Origin: Loripinus fragilis | Lineage: Eukaryota > Mollusca > Bivalvia > Lucinida > Lucinidae | DNA: 64,000 nt | Assembly: GCA_964019695.1 (NCBI GenBank) | Contig: OZ026515.1 | Coordinates: 42,089,994-42,153,993 of the forward strand | Direction of reading: 5' to 3' | Shown here: in pieces, positions 1 to 15,100 of the stretch | Layout of the letters: every line of letters starts with the position of its first letter | Numbering within the stretch: the first letter of the stretch is position 1 | Made by a program: the position numbers and the translations under genes | Notes under the pieces: model-generated | Database searches by the model: none | What the model saw: only the letters and a program-made list of their open reading frames with translations | What the model was told of the DNA's origin: nothing

Positions 1-163
1 CGACTCATGACGATGAAGTCTCCAAAGTTGAAGATGATACCGCCAAAGCCAGGCAAAATTCCACATGAGCGAACCATGTTTGAGGATGATTTTAAACAGC
101 ATACACCTTGGTATTCACCAAGATTTGAGAGAGCTCTGCATATGATACCAGAATCTTCTGCAG
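1..163 (+). CDS. TTC28: TTC28-like exon, incomplete at left edge
   Basis: Open from base 1 in frame 1 and ends at a CAG|gtaat donor with one leftover base. It encodes a basic, proline-rich linker (KMIPPKPGKIP) and then FKQHTPWYSPRFERALHMIP. No acceptor is visible, so the true 5' end is outside the window. An inverted-repeat element begins only a few bases after the donor (170). Confidence 0.65.
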
Positions 164-3100
164 GTAATATATGGGCCTCAATGCAAGAAAACCTGTCTAG
201 GGGTTTGCTAACAACAAAAGCGCATACCAGCCTTTGCTAACAACAAAGGCCCATACCAGCATACGCATCCGTGCAGTCTGATCGGCGCATTTGTTATTTG
301 CTTATATCCAGACTTGCCACAAGTGAAATTTCAATTTTTTAGCTAGTCTCTGTAGCTGAGCAGGCTGGTTTGAATCTCACTTTATTGGAAGACAGGTTTT
401 CTAGTGTCACAATCCATATGAACCCTATCTATGCAGTTCCTTTATAACACCTCCTCTTATCCAGATTTGATATAACACAGTCATATTGTGGCTTTGAATT
501 TTTATACCCCGCCACACTTTAGTGTCGGGGTATTATGTTATACCTTTCGGTGTCTGTCCGTCCATCCGTCTGTCCGTCTGTCCGTGCTCACCATTTCCGA
601 TCGATAACTTGAGTATTTATTCACGGAATTTTTTCAAATTTTGCATACATATTGTTATCAGCGATAAGTGGTATGGGATTGTTAATGGGCAAAATCCGTC
701 CATTTTTAACGGAGTTACTGCCCTTTTTCGTATTGGAAAAATGGTTTCTGGCCTGTTATTCCTTTACTGTTCATGAAATCTGAATGAAACTTCACAGATA
801 TGTTGCACATCAAAGGTTACATATTGTGACTAAGGACCGTCACTCTGACCTTCCCAGTTTGTGAGTTATCCGCCCTTGATAGGTCTGAAAAAAGGTTTTT
901 GACATATTGTTCCTTTACTATATGGAATATCTGAATATAACTTCGCAGATATGTTTCACATCAAAGGTAACATAATATGACTAAGAACCGTCACTCTTAC
1001 CTTTCCCGTTTGTGAGTTATCCGCCCTTGATTGAATTAAAAAATGTTTTTTACCCGTAGTTCCTTTACTATGTGGAATATTTAAATGAAACTTTACAGAT
1101 ATGTTTCACATCAAAGGTTACATACTGTGACAAAGAACCATCACTCTTACCTTTCCAGTTCATGAGTTATCTGCCCTTGATTGATCTGAAAAGTGGTTTT
1201 TGACCTGTAGTTCATTTACTATATGGAATATCTGAATGAAACTTCACAGATATGTTGATCATCAAAGGTTACATATTGTGACTAAGGATCGTCACTCTTA
1301 CCTTTCCAGATTGTGAGTTATCCACCCTTGATTGATCTGAGAATTGGTTTTTGGCCTGTAGTTTCTTTTACTATATGGAATATCTGAATGAAACTTCACA
1401 GATATGTTGAACATCAAAGGTTACATATTTTTAGTAAGGACCGTCATCCTTACCTTTCCAGTTCATGAGTTATCCACCCTTGATTGATCTGAAAAATGGT
1501 TTTTGACCTGTAGTTCATTTACTATATGGAGTATCTGAATGAAACTTCACAGATATGTTGACCATCAAAGGTTACATATTGTGGGTAAGGATCGTCACTC
1601 TTACCTTTCCAGATTGTGAGTTATCCACCCTTGATTGATCTGAGAATTGGTTTTTGACCTGTAGTTCATTTCATCCGTCCGTGCTCACTGTTTCCGATCG
1701 ATAACTTGAGTATTTATGCACAGAATTTTTTCAAATTTTGCATACATATTGTTATTGGGAATGAGTTGTATGGGATTGTTAATGGGCAAAATCCGACCAT
1801 TTTCGATGGAGTTACTGCCCTTTCTCCCTTTAAAAAATGGTTTCTGGCCTGTTATTCTTTTACTGTTTATGATATCTGAATGAAACTTCACAGATATGTT
1901 GAACAGCAAAGGTTACATATTACAACGAAGGACCATTACTCTTACCTTTCCAGTTCATGAGTTATCCGCCCTTGATTAATCTGGAAAATGTTTTTGACCT
2001 GTAGTTCCTTTACTATATGAAATATCTGAATGAAACTTCACAGATATGTTGACCATCAAAGGCTACATATTGTGACTAAGGACGTCATATCACTGTCTAT
2101 CTCAGTTCTGTTGCTATTTAGGCATTATATATCTCACAAAATAACTTTTGGTGCCCCCAGCAGTGGCGGGGTATTATGCAGTGCTTGCGGTGCTTTTATT
2201 TTACCATGGAATTTTGAAAGGAATTATTGGAAAATGATCATGAAATGGTCATTTTTGTTTAATTCCTTTGTAAAATTGTCCCTTTATAGCAGAGTTTACT
2301 TTTAGTCTTATAACACTATATAACACAATAACACTATATTTGGGGTATATTCTAATTGACCCAAAACACAGCTTAAATTTATAGAGAGACTGAATTTTTC
2401 TAATACTCGGCCTTCCTATATCTGATGACTTTGCCTGTAATGTTCAGACACAAAATAATTATTAGTTTAAAAAAAAAACATGCATATGTTTGAACTATCA
2501 AGTTCTGTGTAAAGATCTCTATGTGACCATTGATAGCCCTTGAAATTGTCAAGCAAATTGAAATCTCTATGTTTAAGAACAGTGGGCAATTTTGTTTACA
2601 GAGTGAAAGCTAAAAGTGGACTGTGCTACCTTTGACTCTTTGCCTGCTGGATAATTTTTCATGTTAAATGTTGTTTTCTGTGGACTTTTTTCAAAAAAAA
2701 TCTTTCAGGAACACTATCAGTTTGGGGCTGCTGCGAGTATCCGAGTACTCTGATATTTGCAGATCTGACAAGAAAATCAAGTATGTATATACGTCGCTGA
2801 TGAAATCGTTGGATCAGGATCTTTTTCTTTAGCAACTGAAACAAATAGTTTTTCGAAAAAATGGTCTAGGCAAATGTGCTGAAAAAGAAATTTAAAGAGT
2901 AATTATCAAGTACATTTTCCATGGCTAAACTGTATAGCCTTTAGGCCTTATAAATCACTCCGTTTTTTCTTAATGAGCTTAGTTGAAACTCCTATTGTTA
3001 TTGTCTCGAAATATCTCACAGTATTTGGTGATGCGCGATATTGGAGACTACTGATGTAATGGATGTGTGCTAAAACGGCTGAACTAGCTACCAGTACTTG

Positions 3101-6100
3101 ACGTCATTTGTTCGGCCGCAAACACTTATTTAACAATGGCAGAGGGCTATAGAAATTCACGGTTGGATCTGTGAATCGTTGCTCATAAATCACAGATTGG
3201 ATCAGATCTCCACTTGCATAACGATCCACAGCCCTAATCAGATTGTCAAACGGTTTGAATCCAAATCAGGTTGGCAAAGGGTATCAGCAGTGACAAAAGT
3301 CGCTGATAGCCAAGGAAGTTGAAACAAAATGTGACAAAGACAGTTCAGGGGACAAGGAAGGGTACACTGAAAAAACAATATGTTGCAGTTTTTTTCTGAC
3401 ATGTTCATTGTTTTCAAAAGAGGGTAAGAAATTTGAAAAAAAAAGTTATGCACCAAGCTTGCTTTAATATAAGGTTAAATATGTATTGTTCCCATTTTAG
3501 GTACTCCATCCATCCACGTAAAAAAAGCTGGTTTACCCACCCCTCTTGAGAAGATGATGAGTTTCCAGACATACTCCACCCTGACAACAGAAACATCAAC
3601 AGGCACTGACATCACCTGTGCTAATAACATTATTACCCAGTTCCATCAGGTCAGCTCCAAGGATAAATGCCTCGTGTTTGGAAATCCAAAACTTCCAGAA
3701 AGGTAAATCATTGGTCAAAATATCTTGAGAGAAAATAAGTCATTCTGCCACAACCTGTGAGATATTATGACTTTTCAGCAAGATATTTGAGCAAAATCCA
3801 TGGCTAAATTGCATTTTACTATAAGATTTTCTCCCAAATTATCAATTTCAATGAGATTTGGCAATAGTATCACGGAGGCAAAATCTATGCACCCTGATCA
3901 GACTGCTCCTATTTGAGCAGTCTGATCTGGGTCCATATTGTTTGCAATATAGGCCTCCAATGTACATAATTAGAAGATAGAGCAGGAGACATTTGTCGTG
4001 AAAAGTGGGAACCAAACATCTATTGTCTTGAAATAAGGGTGAGGTTGGTACCATAAAACTATTGTAAGGCCTCCAGTAAAATCTTTTACTGACCGTTCCA
4101 AGGGGGTTCTTCTTTTGTGGATCCTTTTTTTTATTTAAGTTTCGTGTCTGTCATGCTGTCTTGTCTGTTCATTGCAGCCTTGTGGTCACCTGCTGGGAAA
4201 GGGCTGGCCTCTTGGTTCTCTTGTGTGTGATGTTTTCTTGTGTTTTTAGCAACCAGCTAAATCTCAGATGAGCATGCACAAAAGTTCAGTCTAGCGAGCC
4301 TTTGCTGTTTGCATCACAAAGTATGGAAAAAGATGAAGACTTTGACGATATATTAGGCCTGTAACCCTATAGGATAAATATTCATACATGTTTCAGTAAC
4401 AAAATCTTATGAGCTGGTCCTTTTGCATTTATGACTTTCGGCTAGTGGCAAATTTTATTGTCTGCTGATAACCTTTGCAAATAGTTTGGATCCAGATCAG
4501 GCCTGACATTCTGTCAGGCCTGATCTGGATCCAAGCTGTTTGACACTCAGATGTTGTTCCTGACAGAATAATTTGGAAAAAAATGTTGAAAAATATCTGC
4601 AGACGACAAAAAAATCATGAAAAATTACCCAGCATGCAAAGAGTTATCAGGGTGTAGGGTAAATATGGTGCGGTAAAATATTGATACAGTAAAACCTGCC
4701 ACTCGAAAAGAAGACCAAATTGGTTTTATCATTTTACATTTTATCAAGAGGAGCATTCTGCAATACTTTGACCTTCATTAAGCTACCATTTGTCATTAAG
4801 ATCTTTGTTTTGTCTATTTTTGAGTGGCCGTTTTACGCAGGTTTTACTGTATTGCATGGTATTTTCTTCAGACTGATGTTACATGGTAAACACTGGTGCC
4901 CTGGTTTGAAGGAGCTGGTATCTGCTAAAAGAGAATGTTACAATGTAGCCACATGTCTGGATGTGGCACCAGTCACAGGACTTGATGCTACCAAAGAGAG
5001 GTTCATGAAAGACATCACACAGGCATCAGTTGTTCATATTGGTGAGTAGTTATGTCCTCCAGTGGAAAGGGAGGGTGCCTATTGTTTTTGGTGTGGGTCC
5101 CGTTGGCATTGTCCTCAGCACCATTGCACATGATTTACCACACGAGGTTGGGTCTGGGAGTGATATAACACCATGTATTAGAACCGATAAACCACTTGTG
5201 GTTTAAACATTTTGTAACATTATATATTGATGTTCATAACATGTTCATAATGTACGCAATGTACATTATGACAAAATCTTAAAAGTTTCACACCAAAAAC
5301 GCAATTTCAAAGTAACTTTTATGTAATATGATAATAAGAATCTAACATTCATGATCCTGAATTATTGAGTTTATTAAACTGGTTGCAAAAAAGCGATAAA
5401 ATGCTCTGCAAGCCTTGCATTTTCTTTTCAAGAATACATAGGCACCCATGTAAAATCTTGTATATCTCACAATATACAATTGATGCATTCTTTTGAGGTT
5501 AACATCAGGATTTGTCAACCCGAGAACAGTGATGTTCACTGAGGCGAAGCCGAGGTGAACATCACTTTCGAGGGTTGACTAATCCTGATGTTAACCAAAA
5601 AAGAATGCACCAATTGTTTTGTTATATGACACTGTCTCTCTTTTATTTTCATATTTATAAATTTACTCAAGTCAGATGTTCCTAGGAAGATTATTTCAAC
5701 AATATACTTCCCAAATTTCTGCAACTCTTAATAGATAAGCAAAATAATTGCATTTTTAACCCATATATGCCTAGCGTCCTTTTTGTGGGACATAGGCAAA
5801 TAGTGCAGACCCAGATCAGACGCCACAGAATGCGGCGTCTGATCTGGGTCTCCACTGTTTGCTTGCATAATTTTCTATTAAAACTTGAATAAAAATGAAA
5901 AATACCACCTAACACCCCTTAAAACAGAAATGGACTGTTCCAATTGATAACGGTGTGAAATTCCATTTGGCATTAATGGGTTAAATGCTGTTCTCATAAA
6001 ATGAACAACTTTTTACCTGTGAAATATACATAAGAAATCAGTCAGTGTTGCAATATCTATTTTTAGCTCTCAGGTAGCAGTGACAAAACTTAATGTCACA

Positions 6101-9100
6101 TGGGCTAGATCTAGTTCAATCTATTTTTAGCTCTGTGTCAGTTATGTTACTTGTCTTGAGCTCATCACTGTTTGACATCAAGATTTGCCACAACCAGTGC
6201 AAGCTAGTTTCAGCCAATCAGAGAAGGTCTTTTATAGGAGTCATATAACAAACTAGTTTGCAGCTTTTACCAACTGCATTTAACTTTGGGTTAACTATGA
6301 TGAAATGTTGAGTCGATTTTGTGACACCAATCCAATTTCAGGTTCACTACTGAACATAAACATTTAAGCTGTAACTTGGTTGTGTGGAACATATCTCCTG
6401 AACTGCTGGGTGGATTTCAGCAAAGTTTGCATGGTATCAACATAGAACCATAAAGGAAAGTTTGATCATTGCAACTTGGCAACCTTTGCCCAATTTTCAA
6501 CGTCATTGCTAATTTAACTATAGAGTATATATAGAAATGGATGCGGACTGGCTTGCTGCATATGCACGTTTTAGGAGTGACTTTACTCATATGTGATAAG
6601 TAGCATAACTAATCACCATCTGAACTTTAAAATTCTTATTAAAAACTTATTGATTTTATTTCTCCAAAAATACCTATGAGTGGCCTGAGTCTAATGTTCA
6701 ATAAAGATATTTTCTGTTCTGTTTTGTAGTAACCTATGGTTGTTGGCATGAAGGGCTGTTAGTATTTACTCCCTCGCAGATGGACTCTGATGAAGATGTA
6801 CCAGGGGAGGAAACTTACATTGTCACAGTGGATGATATCCTTGGACTGAAGATTAACGCTAAACTGGTAGTACTCAATATGGGGTTCACTCCCTACAGGA
6901 AAGAGATCATTGGTGCTGGTTACCTTCTTCCAAGTGCATTTCTTGCTGCTGGTTAGTTTCATATTCAACCTAATTTCCGCAATGTGTGAATAACTCTTCC
7001 AAATTATACACCCTCTTGAAAATAGTGTAGATCCAAATCAACTGGATGAAGCCAGCATATCAGGATCCACACTTTTTACCCACAGGTTGAATATATATCA
7101 AGACTTTAGTTAAGAGTGCGTTCCAAAAAATTAATTTTCTTATTTCTCAACCAAAACATATGTTGTGGGTATTCAAAAGAACCATCGCAATGAGACGGTT
7201 CTTTTGAGCACCCAAAACATCAGTTAATACTGATGAGTAAGAAAATATTTACAATTTTATGCTCAAAACTTTTGTACATCTAAACCTATGCATATTAATA
7301 AACATTTAACATCCCACCAACAACTAAGGTCATATGGAGATGGGGCCACATCTATGGAGATAGGGCCACAACTTAAAATCTTATCCGACAGTCTGGAGAA
7401 GCTGGGGATCAAACTTGCCATGCTGATTCTAAAGGCAAGAGGTTTATTCTCTTCACTATGGGGCTCCTACTTAATTGTTGTAAAGTCATGTTATTGTTAG
7501 TGCTAGTGCTATTGCCCACACACCCCCAGTAAAATACTGGGGGGTACTGTTCTTGCATCCCTGCTATGTGTATATATTTTTCATTTTCAAAGTAAGCCTC
7601 TAATGAATCTTTAGAATTTTTTAACTGTTCATAGCCTCATGAATGATACAAAATTTGAAAGACAGCTGCCAAGCTCACTTGCCCGTGCAATTTGCTTAGA
7701 ACATCAATATCATTCGCCAGATGTGACACTGGTTTTGTAATTGACAGCTAGCCACATCTGAGCCGCATGTGCAAAACAAGCCTCTTGTTTGCTCCATTGG
7801 CTGTCAGTGTTCAAGCTAGATGATTGTCTTTTCCATTTTACGCTCCGACTAAACTGTTAATACAATTATATTTTAAATACAAAACTGTTTTAATTCCAAA
7901 ATCAAAAATTTTTTTTTTTACTTTGCAAGAGACTCGAAGTATTCATGGTTCCATGAACATTCCAAAAATCGAATTCATTTCTTAAATAACATTATTTGTT
8001 CTGATTCCCATTTAATGGAATAGGCAAAGTGTTTGCACAGGTTATGAGAAACTGCCCTTGCAAATGTTTCAAAATGCATTTGTAACCCTGTTATTGTTTG
8101 CAATACCCACTGTCAGATCAAGCTTCAAGGACATAGACATGGTGCATCTTTAAAATTGTAACTTTGTGATCATTCAAAAGAAATAATGAACCTGCCAAAC
8201 TTTATTGTATCAAGTGGAATGTAAGAATTCACAGCAAGGGTGACCTTAAAACAACGTATCATCCCATTATTTCCTGAAATATGTATATCCCACAGGTGCT
8301 CAGTGTGTTATGTTGTGTGCCTGGCAAGTGCCAGATCTTGCTGTAGAGAAGTTCTACCATGCCTTCTACATGGCCTTACAGAACGGTACTGTAGTTACAG
8401 AGGCTGCTAAAACTGCACAGGAAACACTTAAAAAGGATGACAGGTATGACCTTCCAACCCTTTGTATACTAATGGATTCTTCCTTCTGGATTGATACAAT
8501 AAACTTCTGGATTGATACAATAAACTTGGGATAGTCCATTGTACATATCTAGGAGTGTCAGGTTAAAAGTTATTGTATTCTTTTGTCTGAAGATCTTTTT
8601 TATATACTAATGGCTTCTTCCTTCTTGTTTGATACAATAAACTCGGAATAATCCATTGTACATACAGTAGGACTTCAAAGGCTCAAACAGGCTTAGGACC
8701 ATGAAAATTAGTTCTAGCCAAGGGTAGTTCCAGCCGTCCAGGGTGGATTGTGCATAAAATGAACTTTAGGGACCATGATGATAGTTCTAGCCACCCAAGG
8801 TGAATGAGCCATCAGAGTTCAACCCATTGTTCAAAGTTCTACTGTTTCTAGGGGTGTCAGGTTAAAATTTTAAAAAAATATTGTATTCTTTTGTCTGAAT
8901 ATCTTTTTTAGCATTACAAACAGTGTAGACTGATGAAATGCTGCATAATGTGGCATTTCATCTGTGTCTTCACTATCTGTAAAATTACTCTTTTAGGGGT
9001 TCCCGAATACAAGGGTTAAGATCCAATTAACATCGATCATTTACTTTTTGTTCATGTAAATTCCAGGCCTCTAGATTAGTGTGCACAATCAAAAATTAAT

Positions 9101-12100
9101 ATTCTCTTTTTGTTGACCAAAACATGTTTTTGGTAAGCAAAAGAGCTGTCCAAATGAGATGGTTCATTTGAGCACCCAAAACAAATGTTAAAATTGATGG
9201 AACAGAAAAAAAATCAATTTTTCACTTGAAATTTTGTCTCCTGACCTACATTGTATGAAATTAATTAATTATTAAAATGAGTATGTGAAGCATTTTAGTG
9301 GAACTAGATGTTTAGTGTTTCATTCAAACCTTCTAATTAATATGTAATTGCATATATATAGAGGATCTAACAAGAGAACCCATGTTTTATTGAATTTATT
9401 AAACAAGTTTGGAAAAAGAGATAAAATGCGAGTCTTGCCAAGCATTTTATCGCTTTTTTGCAATGAGTTTAATAAATTCAATAATACAGAAGCACTTAGT
9501 TAGATTCTATTTATCATATGACCTTAAAACTACTTTTAAATCATGTTTTTTGCGTGAATAACGCTATATATATGCCACCTTATTATGAACGTTATTACAT
9601 AGCATTACCAAAATCTGTAAACCATAAGTGATTCATCGATTTTAAGGCTTGGCATTAAATCACTCCCAGATGCGACGTCATATAAAGATTTTTCTATGAT
9701 TTTAATTTAAGCATTTTGTTTTGAGAACTCAAAATGCATGCATACTTAAATCAATGGTCAAGAAAATAATTTAGATTTTAAACTCAACAAATGTTCTTAT
9801 ATGGACCTATTAGGGGTGCAATGATATACCGGTAAATGGCGATTCACTCTAAATAAATATTGTATCGTGATACACTTTTGGCTGTACCAGTACACAAGCC
9901 TTCCCTATGTGTCATCAAGCCAGTTTTCATCTAATATTTACCAGAAAATCTCCATTATTGGCTTTGGAATAGCCCGAAATTTGGATTGTTTTCAAAACGG
10001 GAAGCGGTAAAAAAAGAGGAATAATGAAACTGGTATACGTCTTTCAAGCATTGGAAGATGATAATTCTGTATGACAGACATCAAATCTAGCCATAACATA
10101 TTATTTATGGATATTTTACACATTTTCTATCCCCCCTTCAAGTTATATCCACATTTCAAATACCAACGCTTCATTGGGAAAACTTGTCCATATCTGTTCC
10201 TGTTGCAAATTAGACCAACAGGCAACAGCTACTTTCGGTTTCAAAAAAGATGGTGGATGACACTCACAAATTATTGTAGTGAAATATCTAAAAGGGAAAA
10301 GCAAAAATTTGATTATTTCTCGAAAAGCAGCTGAGGGACACAAGGAGTAACTGAAAATATGACAGTGCATCATAGATGCCAATTTCTTCCCCTTGAATTA
10401 TATTATAATACTGAACTAGGGGCAGTAATTGACAGAAATAAAGATACCAGGTGTATAGCAATATGTATAGCAATACAGGTTTTCCATATCGCAATACACT
10501 TTTTGGCGTATTGTTGCACCCCTAGGACCTATGCACCTATCATTTTGTTGGTTTTATCATGCTGGAGCATGTTTTTAACCATGACATTTCTTCTTTAGGT
10601 TCTCGCATCCATTTTTCTGGAGTCCCTTTCTCTTGATTGGTAAAGATGTACATATCAGCCTGACTGATATACGTCATGCCATGTTGGATCAATGTCTCGA
10701 CCAATCAGAGGCTGAGGTCGAAGAAGATCATGGGAAGAAATATTTGAATCCTAAACCAGTTCTTGCTCCAGGTATAGTAACTGCCTAAAATGTGAATACT
10801 TATGGTTTTACCTGATAAAAAGACCCAGGCAAACAGTACATACCCAGATCAGACTGCTTCTGATGGAGCAGTCTAATCAGGACCTTTATTGTTTGCTGTT
10901 CTGGTTAACAAAACAGAGATGATTGTTTTAACTTTTAGTGTCAAATTCATTCTAATAAGCACATATGCTCTTATAAATGCACATTGAGTTCATTTTATTT
11001 GTGGTGAATGCTATATTGAATTCAGATTTCCATCTAGCCCAGTGGTTAATATGGATTTATTGTTTGCTGTTTTTTGCAATGTTGATCTCTTAACCTCTCT
11101 GTATCCACCTTTGTGTTAATAGAGTATTATGTGTTTTTTAAATAATGATAAAAAACAGCTTGTTAAACTATTAATAGCTCTAGACACAGTGAGATGTAGA
11201 CCAAAATGTAAGGGAAAAAGGGAGACATGCAAGACCCATAGAAAAAGACAGGAACTACAGAAAGACCTGTGTTGTGACTTTATCAATGTTATACAGAAAA
11301 AATAATGAGGGGACCTTTTTGGCTTGGTGTCCTGACAGCTCATCTGTCCTTCCTTCAAACTTATCTACAATCTCTTTGCATGCTCAGGGGACAAAAAAAT
11401 TTCAATATTGCACTTGTCCTGCAGGACAAGTGACTTACAATTTTCACTCGTCCTGCAAACACGTGCACTTGTCCTTTAAAGTGTATGCAATAAATAACAT
11501 TAGGGAGTAATATGACTCCCTCCAGTAATTCTTCCCAAAACATCCGTCCTATAGGATGAGTGCTTTGGGAAGAATTACTTGTCCTTTCTAGATTTCACTG
11601 GTAGTTACGAGAGGATGAGTGGATGCGACTTTTTGTCCCCTGATGCTAGGGTTCATGAAATATTTTGTGTGTCAATACCCCATAAAAATAACAGACCCAT
11701 ATATTTCTTAATGTCTTATTTATCTCCCATTTTTGAGTTATGTCCCTTTGATTTTAATAAAGTAGCAATATTGTTAGCCAAATATAAAAAACAATGCATG
11801 TACCCTCATAACTGATTTTAACCAGATCAACTTTTGTAAGAATTCCGCAAATATATCAAAGTTATTGCGCATATTTTATCAAATAGACAAGCATATGCTT
11901 TGGAACACCATGTTTTATGAGCATGATTTGTGCATCAGATACAAGTCTTAGTTTTCCGCCAGAAGAAATGTTGGCCCTTGGCTCCTCATAGAGCGCCAAT
12001 TGAAGGTTCTGATCAGACTGCACTGATGTGCAGGCTTCTGATCTGCACTGATATGCAGGCTGATCTGAGTCTTTGATGGGCAAACATGCCAACTTGTATC

Positions 12101-15100
12101 TTTCGCTGGACACCAACTCATTTTGAGTTTCTCTTTATTTTACAGTGAGTAAGAAAGAAGATAACCTACGTCTTCTGCAGTCAGCTCTTGGTGTTCTACT
12201 ACAAAAACATATTCAGCACCCAATGATTGTCACAGAGCTTATTGATCTGGTAAGTGATGTGATTTAATTAAACAATTCAAAATTATTGCCTTGGTGTAGA
12301 ATTTGGAAAAAGAAGTAGCTGCTTTTTAAGTTACTACAGGAATTAATTTATGGTAAAGAACCCTAAACAGTTGTGCAGATAGACTTCATCAAATGATGTA
12401 AAATCTTGTTTCCCTTTATTTGATTATAACAGTATTTTAAATACTCAGCTTTAGATAAACACAATTTTTGAGCGTAGAATTGTTAATATTTTCTTACTCA
12501 TCAGTTTTAACATATGTTTTGGGTGCTCAAAAGAACCGTCTCATTGAGACGGTTCTTTTGAGTACCCACAACATATGTTTTGGTTGAGAAATAATTTTTG
12601 GTATGCACCCTTAACTAAAGTCCTGGCTTCACCTGAGGCACTGTGTTGTGTCAATGAGCAAGACACTTTATCCTCAGCTTATTACCGGTTCAACACAGCA
12701 AACATCTTGAGACATGACTGAATATTGTTGACTGGGATATAAAACATCAACTGAAACAAAAATATTTTGCTGCTATAGCTTGACAGTGCTCTGAAGCGCC
12801 TCCACACAGAAGAAAACAACAGACAGACTTCACATCTGAGTGAGAATATAACGTCTTCTGCAGGAGCACTTGACTTTCTCAGAGTTCTTGGCTTTCATTT
12901 CCAAGCTCAGGGAGCATCATTGAGAGATCCTTATGTGGTATATCCCCACTGGAACAAAGATGAACTCTTAATACCAAGTTATGATGCACTACGATCTATA
13001 CAGGGTAAGCATGCTACACTATAGTGAGTGAAAGTTTTCAGGATTATCCCTAAATTCAGGATTTTGAGGCTGACTTTCCTCAGAAAATCCTGGAATAATG
13101 AATCTCATATAATATTACGCCTATTTCAGAATTTTGAGGCTGACTTTCATCTAATATATTACGCCTAATTCAGAATTTTTAATTTGGTGTGATATACATG
13201 CATTAGGTTCCTTATTTCAAGATTTGATTTCCAAAGGAAAAACATCTCTACATTGAATTATCCTGAATTAGGCATACTATATTATTACTGGGGGTATTTG
13301 ATAAGATACTATACACAGCCTTACACCTTATCTTTTACTCCAATTGATTAGATAGGTTTAGTATACTAATGTGCTTAAGCAAGTTATATGACATCTGATA
13401 GGATAACATCTAAAATTTGCTGACTGTAATCATAAATTGATAAGTAAGTAAGTATAACCAGGAAATGCCACAATCACATACTGTAGACCAACCAATGGCA
13501 CTGTGGGGAAGAGACTCAGACCACTAACAGCCATATGACAGCAAGAAGACAATTAAAGTAAAGCAATCAGCTCTCTCTATCTCAGCTCTCTCTTCCTCAG
13601 CTCTCTCTTCCTCAGCTCTCTCTTCCTCTTGTTCTAAGCCTGAAACCTTCTTATGTGTAACTGTAAAACTGTGTTTTTGATTACAATCTCCTTGATCATT
13701 AATGTATGAGAACTTGAGATCTTTGTTTGTGACCTACTTATATGTCTTTTTTCAGAGTTGTCTGTGAGTCCACCGATGGTTCAGGCTTTGTGCAGTGTGT
13801 TACCTTTAGCTCAAGATAATATCTCCCTTATTGTAGACCTGGTATGTTTTCAATGCTGTTCTATTCCATTGTATTTTTTATCTTCAAAACAGTTACTTTT
13901 AAAATATTTATGCACAACAAATTTTAAATTGAGACATAATTATTATTGCATAAGTTGAAATTGATCAGGGTTAGGCTTGAATTCAGGATTTTTGGACTAA
14001 CTTTTACTTTGAAATATGAAAATAAGCAGAATATAATAGTTTTAACATTTAATGGTTTTATTTTTTAAGAACTGTCAGCCTTTTTTTGTGATAGTAGGCT
14101 TACTTTGATAGCTTGTTGCTTATTCTAATAGGTGAATATCTGTTTAACTAATTACTCCATGATAATGCCTTTTGACGCCTTTGAAATATTATGCATTTGG
14201 AAATATTATGGAAAATGGAGCATTTGCTCCTTGGAGCAAATGCTCCATTTTCTATAATATTTTTTTAGTATTCAAAACTTAACTTAATTTTTTCTTGAAT
14301 TTGTTTCAATGTTGTCTTAAAATAGAAAATGATGTCATGATCTAAAATAGCCTATGTAGTATAAAGGGTTAAGGATAACATAGCTTTCGAGTGGGGCTAG
14401 ATGTCTAGTATTTATTATTCTGAGCCTTAATCTCCTTTCGTACTTTATGTGTGCAACATGTGAAGGCTCTGGCAAGACTGCACAATTATGCAATCTCACC
14501 AGAGCCTTCAATGGTTACCTATGTGGTAGTTACTCTTTTAATATTGTGTTACGGCCCAGCACTCTCACCTACATATCTACACATAGTAGATTTCACATAG
14601 CTTCTAGAATATAATCAATCTCTGACAACTGTGTCAGGGAGTCAACTCTTTTGCTCAGTGATTAGAGCATGTGTCTTGTACCGGGGCAGCCGGGGATCAA
14701 TTCCCAGCCAGGGCGCGGGAATATTTTCAGCTGTGCTTTTCATTGTTATGACTATTATGTCTTAAGAATTAGCTGACTGAAATTGTTGGTTCTTTCAGTT
14801 GAGTGTTACCAAGCATGCTCCTGAAGTTCAGTTGAAGGTGTCTGACTTGTCAGTCCGACCTCTCTGGGTGAACATGAAGCTGAAACAACTTCTAGTATCT
14901 CTCGGCTTCCACCAGATAGGCATGTTACTCAACTTTAACAGGACACCTGAAAACAGGTAGGCTAGTTTGTATTGATAAATAATCAAACCATAAAGTGCCA
15001 CCTATAATTTGCAGCAGACGACAATTTCAAATTTTGCTGCTTTTTCAAAAATAACAAATAAAGCATGGTATTTCATGATAATCGTCTGCGGGCAGACGAT

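Noticed and set aside
4720..4871. 5' extension of the CHAT exon as one longer coding exon starting at 4720
   Set aside because: The open frame upstream of 4872 is family D repeat sequence; the acceptor at 4871 and phase agreement with the previous exon define the real border.
14650..14722. Genuine tRNA gene
   Set aside because: A- and B-box-like motifs are present but a full cloverleaf with acceptor stem could not be drawn; more likely a SINE head.
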